Source: DASZPL01 sp035550315
GTDB lineage: Bacteria > Actinomycetota > Actinomycetes > JAFAQI01
Assembly: GCA_035550315.1 (NCBI GenBank)
Contig: DASZPL010000007.1
Location: forward strand, 1-26,820
Length of the DNA stretch: 26,820 bases
Direction of reading: 5' to 3'
Below the pieces are notes generated by a model. That model had not been told where the DNA came from and did no database searches. It was given only the letters and a program-made list of their open reading frames with translations. The first letter of the stretch is position 1. Each line of letters begins with the position of its first letter. Shown here in pieces: positions 22,176 to 26,820 of the stretch. Both the position numbers and the translations under genes were made by a program.

Positions 22176-22922
22176 GTGACGTCACAACCGTCGACTATCG
22201 ACGACCTCGAGGCCGAGCAAGATGCGATCGAGGCGCTGGTCGCGCCGCTCGACCAGGCGGCGTTAGCCGGGCCGTCCGCAGCGGCCGGCTGGAGCATCGC
22301 CGACGTGATGCTGCACCTGGCCCAGAGCGAGGAGGCGGTCTGGTCCTGCATCACCGGCGAGTCGATCGGGAACCCGTTCCGCGCCGAGGGGTCGACGACG
22401 GACGAGATCGTCGCCAACTGGGTGGCAGCCGAGCGGGGCGACCCGGTCGAGTCGGTCGAGCGCTGGCGGCGCGCCCGGCGGAACTCGATCGAAGCGCTGC
22501 GCAGTGCCGACCCGCAGGTCCGCTACCCGTGGGTCGCCGCGCCGCTGCGGCCTGCTGCGCTCGCCACCACCCGGCTGGCGGAGCACTGGGCGCATGCCCA
22601 CGACATCGCCGGCCCGCTCGGCGTGGACTATCCCGACACTGACCGGCTTCGTCACATCGCCTGGCTCGGCCACCGCACCTTGCCGTACGCCTTCGGGCTG
22701 GCCGGGTTGGAGTCGCAGCCGGTCTACTGCGAGCTCACCGCGCCCGACGGCCACTCGCGATGGACGTACGGCGACCCGGCCGCGCCGTCACGGATCACCG
22801 GTGCGGCCGGCGCCTTCTGCCGAGTGGGAGCGCAACGACTCGCCGCCACCGACTCGGGCTTGGTGACCGAAGGACCGCACGCCGCCACGGCATTGCGGCT
22901 GTTGCGCAACTACGCCGGCTAG
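22176..22922 (+). CDS. DinB-like metal-binding protein (TIGR03084/maleylpyruvate-isomerase type)
   Basis: 248 residues. The four-helix DinB/MDMPI-N fold is indicated by WSIADVMLHLAQSEEAVW with His47, a central helix RWRRARRNSIEALRS, and LAEHWAHAHDIAG with Glu136, His137, His140 and His142. These histidines fit the metal site of the superfamily and the actinobacterial TIGR03084 group. Members act as mycothiol-dependent thiol transferases or isomerases, or have unknown roles; no substrate can be assigned here. GTG 22176 starts the gene 48 nt after tmsB, so it may be the third gene of the tms operon. The stop overlaps the converging MMPL gene via CTAG. Confidence 0.88.
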   Translation: MTSQPSTIDDLEAEQDAIEALVAPLDQAALAGPSAAAGWSIADVMLHLAQSEEAVWSCITGESIGNPFRAEGSTTDEIVANWVAAERGDPVESVERWRRARRNSIEALRSADPQVRYPWVAAPLRPAALATTRLAEHWAHAHDIAGPLGVDYPDTDRLRHIAWLGHRTLPYAFGLAGLESQPVYCELTAPDGHSRWTYGDPAAPSRITGAAGAFCRVGAQRLAATDSGLVTEGPHAATALRLLRNYAG

Positions 22923-25234
22923 TCGCGGCTCGCGACGGTCTGGTTGAGCTGCTGGCGCTCCAGCTCTTCGTGGTAGTCGTGCAGTTTGCTCGGCCACCAG
23001 TTCCACTTGCCGAGCAGCGCGACGGTCGACGGCACCAGCAACGTCCGCACCAGGAAGGTGTCCATCAGGATGCCGATCGATAGCCCGAACCCGAGATCGC
23101 GGAACTGTGACCCGCCGTTGCCCTGACTACCGGCGATCGCGAACACCGCGAACGTCCCCGCGAGCACCAGACCGGCGCTGGTGACGGTCGAGCCGGTCGC
23201 CGCCAGCGCTTCGCGGACGGCGTCGCGCAGCGGCCGGGAGTGCGCCTCCTCGCGGATCCGGCTCATCACCAGGATGTTGTAGTCCTCCCCCAGCGCCAGC
23301 AGGAACAGGAACAGCAGGAACGGCAACAGGAAGGTCAGCCCGCCGCTGCCGCCGATGATCTGGAACGCCAGCACCGAGACACCGAGCGCCGCCAAGTAGG
23401 ACACCGCCACGGAGACGATGAGGTAGAGCGGCGCGATCAGCGAGCGCATCACGAGGGCCAGCAGCACGCCGATCACGGCGATGGCGATCGGGACCACGGT
23501 CTTCAGGTCGCCGTTGGACGTCGACGAGACGTCGTAGATGCCGGCTGCTTCGCCGCCGACGGCGGACTTGGCCGCCCCGATCTGCCGGCCAACGTCGGCC
23601 ACGGCTTTGCGGATGGCCGGGACGGCGTGCAGCGCGTCCGTTGTCGACGGGTCACCGGCCGTCAGGCTGGCGAGGTACTGCACCGTGCGGCCATCGGCGC
23701 TGACGTAATTCGCCTCGGTGCGGTAGACGGCGTACGCGTGACGCTGCTTCTGGTTGCTCCCGCGCGGCGGGTTGGCCGGAAGCTGGTTCGGGTCGCCGAG
23801 GATGCGGTGCAGCGCGACGTAGTTGGCGGCACCCACCGGGATGCCGTTGGGAGTCGTCGGGCCGGTGACGCTGCTGAACACGTGGTGCTTCGCAAGCGCC
23901 GCCTGCGCCTGGTCGAGTCGCGCGGCCTCGGTCCAGACCGGCTGGTCGAACCGGAAGATGAGGTTCGTGGGGTTGGCCGATGCCTTCGGGAAGTGCGCGG
24001 CGACCACCGCGTCGCCGGCCGCGGCGTCGGTCCCCTTCGGCGCGCTGAGGGCGTTGCCGAAGCCGGCCGCCTTGTAGCCGGCCACCGCGGCCGCGAAGCC
24101 GCCGAAGATCAGCACTCCCAGCACCAGCGTCGCGACGGGGCGGGCCACGATCCGCCCGGCGGCGCGGCCCCACAGCGGCGGTTTGGTCGACGTCTCCGGC
24201 TTCGGGTACGCCGGCCAGAACACCGCGCGCCCGAGGATGGCGAGCAGCGCCGGCAACAGGGTGAGGCCGGCCAGTAGCATGAGGAAGATCGCAATGGCCA
24301 GCGGCGCGCCGAGGCTTGAGTAAATTCCGAACGTCGCCGCCAGCAGGCTGAGCAGTGCGGCGATGACGGTGCCGGCGGAGAACGTGACCGACTCGCCGAC
24401 CCGCTCCACGGCGCGCACGATCGCGTCGTCGTACGTCATCCCGCCGCGGACCTCTTCGCGGATCCGGAAGACCAAAAACAGCCCATAGTCCGTCCCGGCA
24501 CCAAGCACTAAGACGATCAGCATGAACCGCGACAGCGACGAGACCTCGAGCCCGATCTTCGTCATCTCCGCGATCACGTAGCCGGCCAGCTGCGAGATCA
24601 GGAACGCGGGCGCGAGCGTGACCAGCGGCGCCAGCGGCGAGCGGAAGATGATGATCAGCAGGATCAGGATGAACAGGACCGACAGGCCTTCGATCTTGGA
24701 CTCGGTCGTGCCGCCCTTGGCCTGCTGATCGACCTGGTCCGCCAGCTCGCCGGCCAGATGGGTCTGCACGCCCGCCGGCGGCGGCTGGGCCAGCATGGCG
24801 GCGCGCAGCTGCTTGACCAGCTTCTTGATCGGGCCGTCTTCCCCGAAGCTGATCTTGGCCTGCGGCAACAGCTGGGTCGCCCGGCCGTCCGGCGACTGCC
24901 CCAGGTCGGCGACCTTGACGACGTGCGGCACCTGCTGCAGCGCATGGCTGAGCTTGCCGACGTACTGCCGGTCGGCGTCGGTCAGCGGGCTGCCGGTGCG
25001 GGAGATCACGACCGGCACCGGGGTCAGCTTCGAGTTCTGCAGCGGCGACGCGAGCCGGCTGGCCACCGAGCTCGGGCTGTTCTTCGGCAGGAAATCGGTG
25101 TTGTCGCTCTTGGTCACGCTGCCGAGCGACGGGAAAAACCGGGTGGCGAGGATCGTCGCGACGATCCAGAACAACACGACGAACCAGCGCCGGCGTACGG
25201 CGAACCGCCCTAGGGCGGCGTACGCGGCGTGCAT
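22919..25234 (-). CDS. MMPL-family RND transporter
   Basis: 771 residues with the two-fold RND/MMPL plan: one N-terminal helix (RWFVVLFWIVATILA), a periplasmic-side domain of about 150 residues, five helices, then the same again. Proton-relay Asp-Tyr pairs occur in both halves, Asp249-Tyr250 (GAGTDYGLF) and Asp651-Tyr652 (LGEDYN). MMPL proteins export lipids, siderophores or drugs across the actinobacterial membrane. It lacks the long C-terminal domain of MmpL3. ATG 25234 is preceded by TTGAGGATT, a good ribosome-binding site. It converges on the tms operon, and no dedicated regulator is adjacent. Confidence 0.94.
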   Translation of the reverse strand: MHAAYAALGRFAVRRRWFVVLFWIVATILATRFFPSLGSVTKSDNTDFLPKNSPSSVASRLASPLQNSKLTPVPVVISRTGSPLTDADRQYVGKLSHALQQVPHVVKVADLGQSPDGRATQLLPQAKISFGEDGPIKKLVKQLRAAMLAQPPPAGVQTHLAGELADQVDQQAKGGTTESKIEGLSVLFILILLIIIFRSPLAPLVTLAPAFLISQLAGYVIAEMTKIGLEVSSLSRFMLIVLVLGAGTDYGLFLVFRIREEVRGGMTYDDAIVRAVERVGESVTFSAGTVIAALLSLLAATFGIYSSLGAPLAIAIFLMLLAGLTLLPALLAILGRAVFWPAYPKPETSTKPPLWGRAAGRIVARPVATLVLGVLIFGGFAAAVAGYKAAGFGNALSAPKGTDAAAGDAVVAAHFPKASANPTNLIFRFDQPVWTEAARLDQAQAALAKHHVFSSVTGPTTPNGIPVGAANYVALHRILGDPNQLPANPPRGSNQKQRHAYAVYRTEANYVSADGRTVQYLASLTAGDPSTTDALHAVPAIRKAVADVGRQIGAAKSAVGGEAAGIYDVSSTSNGDLKTVVPIAIAVIGVLLALVMRSLIAPLYLIVSVAVSYLAALGVSVLAFQIIGGSGGLTFLLPFLLFLFLLALGEDYNILVMSRIREEAHSRPLRDAVREALAATGSTVTSAGLVLAGTFAVFAIAGSQGNGGSQFRDLGFGLSIGILMDTFLVRTLLVPSTVALLGKWNWWPSKLHDYHEELERQQLNQTVASRD

Positions 25235-25271
25235 CTACGAATCCTCAAGGGCTGGGCGAAGCGAGCTTCTT

Positions 25272-25313
25272 GCAACCTACGGCATCGCCGCAACGCGAAT
25301 TCGATGAGGTTGC
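25272..25313. repeat. Inverted repeat after the cupin gene
   Basis: GCAACCT at 25272-25278 is the reverse complement of AGGTTGC at 25307-25313, with a 28-nt loop. It touches the cupin stop codon and precedes the MMPL gene. A weak terminator or chance match; the remaining 78-bp intergenic stretch shows only the MMPL ribosome-binding site. Confidence 0.35.
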
Positions 25314-25642
25314 TAGTGCTTCGCCACCGTCAGCACGACCGTCGAGTCTTCCAATGCTTCGAGCGCATGCCGGGAGTTGGGGACGACGATGAGATCGCCG
25401 CTGCGGCCCTCCCACGAGACGGTGCCCGCCGACAACCGAACCCGCCCGCTGAGCACGTGGACCGTCGCCTCGCCGGGATTCTCGTGCTCGGCGAGCGAGG
25501 AGCCGGCGGTCAGGGCAATGACGGTCTGGCGCAGCACGTGCTCATGGCCGCCGAACACGGTCTCGGCCGCCCGGCCGCTGCTGGCGCGCTTTGCAGCCTT
25601 GAGCTGTTCCCGGCCGATGGCATCGAGCGAGATCTTCTCCAT
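25313..25642 (-). CDS. Small cupin-domain protein
   Basis: 109 residues, a single cupin barrel. The first motif is SSLAEHENPGEATVHVLSG and the second GRSGDLIVVPNSRHALEALE; together they supply histidine and glutamate residues for a possible metal site. Such minimal cupins have varied roles (sensing, isomerisation, dioxygenation), and none is indicated. ATG 25642 is chosen because the in-frame extension upstream is Arg/Thr/Pro-rich shadow sequence inside the neighbouring gene. It begins 13 nt after the stop of the secreted nuclease gene and probably shares its transcript. Confidence 0.85.
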   Translation of the reverse strand: MEKISLDAIGREQLKAAKRASSGRAAETVFGGHEHVLRQTVIALTAGSSLAEHENPGEATVHVLSGRVRLSAGTVSWEGRSGDLIVVPNSRHALEALEDSTVVLTVAKH

Positions 25643-25655
25643 GGCGACGAGTCTG

Positions 25656-26786
25656 TCAGCAACCCGCCTCGGGGTCGCTCGCGGCCGTGTAGCTGCAGCT
25701 GTCAACCCGATCGCCGGCGGCGTTGCGCAGCGTCGCGGTGTCGCCGGTGTTGTTCCAGATGTACGACGTCTGGTCCCAATAGAGGTCATGTGCGCCGTCG
25801 GAGCCACGGCCGGTGTGGACCTTGACGCTGGCGTGCGACGCCAACCGGAAGGACGGGAAGGCATAGACGTGGCCGCTCGTGTCGCGCAACGTCGCGCCGG
25901 TCAGCGTCGCGGTGGTCGTGGACGCGTTCGTCAGCTTCACCCATTCGGCGTCGAGGCTGACGTTGCTGCCGGTGTCGGAGCCGGGCGAGTCGAAGTAGAT
26001 CGCCGCGATCCGGACGCCATGCGCGCTGCCGCCGCCGTCGTGGCCACCGGCCGGATGCGCGTAATGCACGGTCGGCCGCCGCGGTTCTACGACCGTCGGC
26101 CAGCCGCAGGCCCGCAGGTGGTGGGTCAGGAAGCGGCGCTGCACCGGGTTGGTGTGCAAATGCCAGCGCCAGAGCACGCCGACGTAGTCAGCCATGTAGC
26201 GGCACCGGAACGAGTGCTTGTCGGGCAGCCATTCCTCCGGCCCCTGGTCGCCCTTCGACTCGTTCTCATGCGCCGAGACCGCCAGCAGGTCGTAAGAGGT
26301 GCCGAGGTCGTTGGCGAACCGGCGTCGCGTCGCCGAGTCCCATCGCCAGGCACCCGCGCCCCAGGCTGCACCCAGAGCGACCACGTGGTCGATCTGCAGC
26401 GTCGACGGATCATGCGTTCGATAGCCGTCGTACGGCGAGACCCAGGTACCCCCGGACAACACGCAGCTCGGGCCGACCCGCGGCTTGACCGTCGCGTCGC
26501 GGATCAGCACCTTGTCGCGGGTGTTGCAACCGTCGGGATGACTGATCCACAGCGTGAACGCCGTGCGTTCGTAGCCGGCGCGGAAGCCCGACGAGACCGG
26601 CAGGTCGGCCAGCAGTCGCCGGGTGCTGGCTTTCGTCGTGACGGCCGGACGCGCGCCCGCGGCAGGTGGCGCTGCGGCTACGGCCGCGGTGGCAGGCGGT
26701 GTTGCCGGCACGATCGAGGTGCCGGCGATGGCCGCCACCGCCGCCCCCACGGCAAGTGCCCCAAACCTTCGCGGCCATGCCGGCAC
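25656..26786 (-). CDS. Secreted HNH/DUF1524-type nuclease with lamin-tail domain
   Basis: 376 residues. The N-terminus (MPAWPRRFGALAVGAAVAAI) is a signal peptide, followed by an Ala/Pro-rich linker to about residue 50. The DUF1524-type HNH nuclease domain covers about 55-230: QIDHVVALGAAW with Asp133-His134, then NDLGTSYDLLAVSAHENESK with Asn175 and KGDQGPEEWLP. Four cysteines (87, 108, 195, 227) could form disulfides outside the cell. The C-terminal third (about 257-370, VRIAAIYFDSPGSDTGSN...EWVKLTNAS...TSYIWNNTGDTATLRN) is a lamin-tail domain, common as an attachment module in bacterial surface and secreted nucleases. GTG 26786 is the start, near the window edge. Probable role: extracellular DNA degradation for nutrition or competition (inference). 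Confidence 0.9.
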   Translation of the reverse strand: MPAWPRRFGALAVGAAVAAIAGTSIVPATPPATAAVAAAPPAAGARPAVTTKASTRRLLADLPVSSGFRAGYERTAFTLWISHPDGCNTRDKVLIRDATVKPRVGPSCVLSGGTWVSPYDGYRTHDPSTLQIDHVVALGAAWGAGAWRWDSATRRRFANDLGTSYDLLAVSAHENESKGDQGPEEWLPDKHSFRCRYMADYVGVLWRWHLHTNPVQRRFLTHHLRACGWPTVVEPRRPTVHYAHPAGGHDGGGSAHGVRIAAIYFDSPGSDTGSNVSLDAEWVKLTNASTTTATLTGATLRDTSGHVYAFPSFRLASHASVKVHTGRGSDGAHDLYWDQTSYIWNNTGDTATLRNAAGDRVDSCSYTAASDPEAGC

Positions 26787-26820
26787 TGCGACACGGTGTC
26801 ACTCGGCCGACCCGTGCGGG

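Noticed and set aside
22176..22185. Perfect palindrome GTGACGTCAC over the DinB-like gene start
   Set aside because: Arises from Val-Thr-Ser codons; almost the same bases start aroA, so an operator is not supported.
23240..24277. 345-codon forward open frame opposite MMPL
   Set aside because: Shadow composition (Arg, Gln, Gly, His); MMPL motifs lie on the reverse strand.
1..26820. tRNA, rRNA, CRISPR, insertion sequence or prophage
   Set aside because: No tRNA-like folds, repeat arrays, transposase, integrase or phage genes were seen.

Overview
The window is gene-dense, GC-rich DNA with strong third-position GC bias, many GTG starts and almost no intergenic space. It is chromosomal DNA from a high-GC actinomycete (Actinomycetota). 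Supporting markers are the mycothiol-linked sigma factor/anti-sigma pair SigR-RsrA, a PdtaS-type sensor kinase, a DUF5317 protein, the 24-residue ribosomal protein bL37, an actinobacterial-type HisN, and a tuberculostearic-acid gene pair (tmsA/tmsB, also called bfaA/bfaB). As I recall it, the M. tuberculosis Rv3220c-Rv3228 neighbourhood (pdtaS, 7-kDa biotin protein, rshA, sigH, aroA, rsgA) has the same backbone, here interspersed with other genes. I cannot name the genus.

Layout. 1-212: end of an unrecognised forward gene. 209-7659 (reverse): a probable eight-gene transcription unit, read from the high coordinate down: biotin carboxylase, enoyl-CoA hydratase/isomerase, small membrane protein, biotin carrier protein, PilT-like ATPase, unknown 441-residue protein, alpha/beta hydrolase, PdtaS kinase. 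7717-8419 (forward): DUF5317 membrane protein and bL37. 8416-11399 (reverse): DksA/TraR zinc-finger protein, Tex30-like hydrolase, sigR, rsrA, galE. 11544-13819 (forward): aroA, rsgA. 13816-16148 (reverse): TetR regulator, diiron ferritin-like protein, then thpR beyond a hairpin terminator. 16242-17024 (forward): hisN. 17100-19406 (reverse): MarR regulator, MFS transporter, hexapeptide acyltransferase. 19458-22922 (forward): tmsA, tmsB, DinB-like protein. 22919-26786 (reverse): secreted HNH nuclease with lamin-tail domain, cupin, MMPL transporter.

How the genes work together. sigR-rsrA is a thiol-oxidative-stress switch. An exact SigR-consensus promoter lies upstream of it, placed so that a leaderless, N-terminally longer SigR could be made. 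tmsA and tmsB should methylenate and then reduce unsaturated phospholipid acyl chains to 10-methyl fatty acids; they diverge from a MarR-MFS operon across only 51 bp. The TetR gene overlaps the diiron-protein gene by 4 nt and has a palindromic operator over its own promoter.

Four of the five convergent gene junctions overlap by exactly 4 nt through a shared CTAG or CTAA. The exception, hisN/acyltransferase, carries a short direct repeat beside an abnormal gene overlap and may mark a rearrangement. No stretch over 300 bases lacks a gene. I saw no tRNA, rRNA, CRISPR array, insertion sequence or prophage gene. No single undescribed system stands out. The best candidates are the orphan PilT inside a metabolic/signalling operon, the TetR-diiron module, and the unknown 441-residue protein next to PdtaS.
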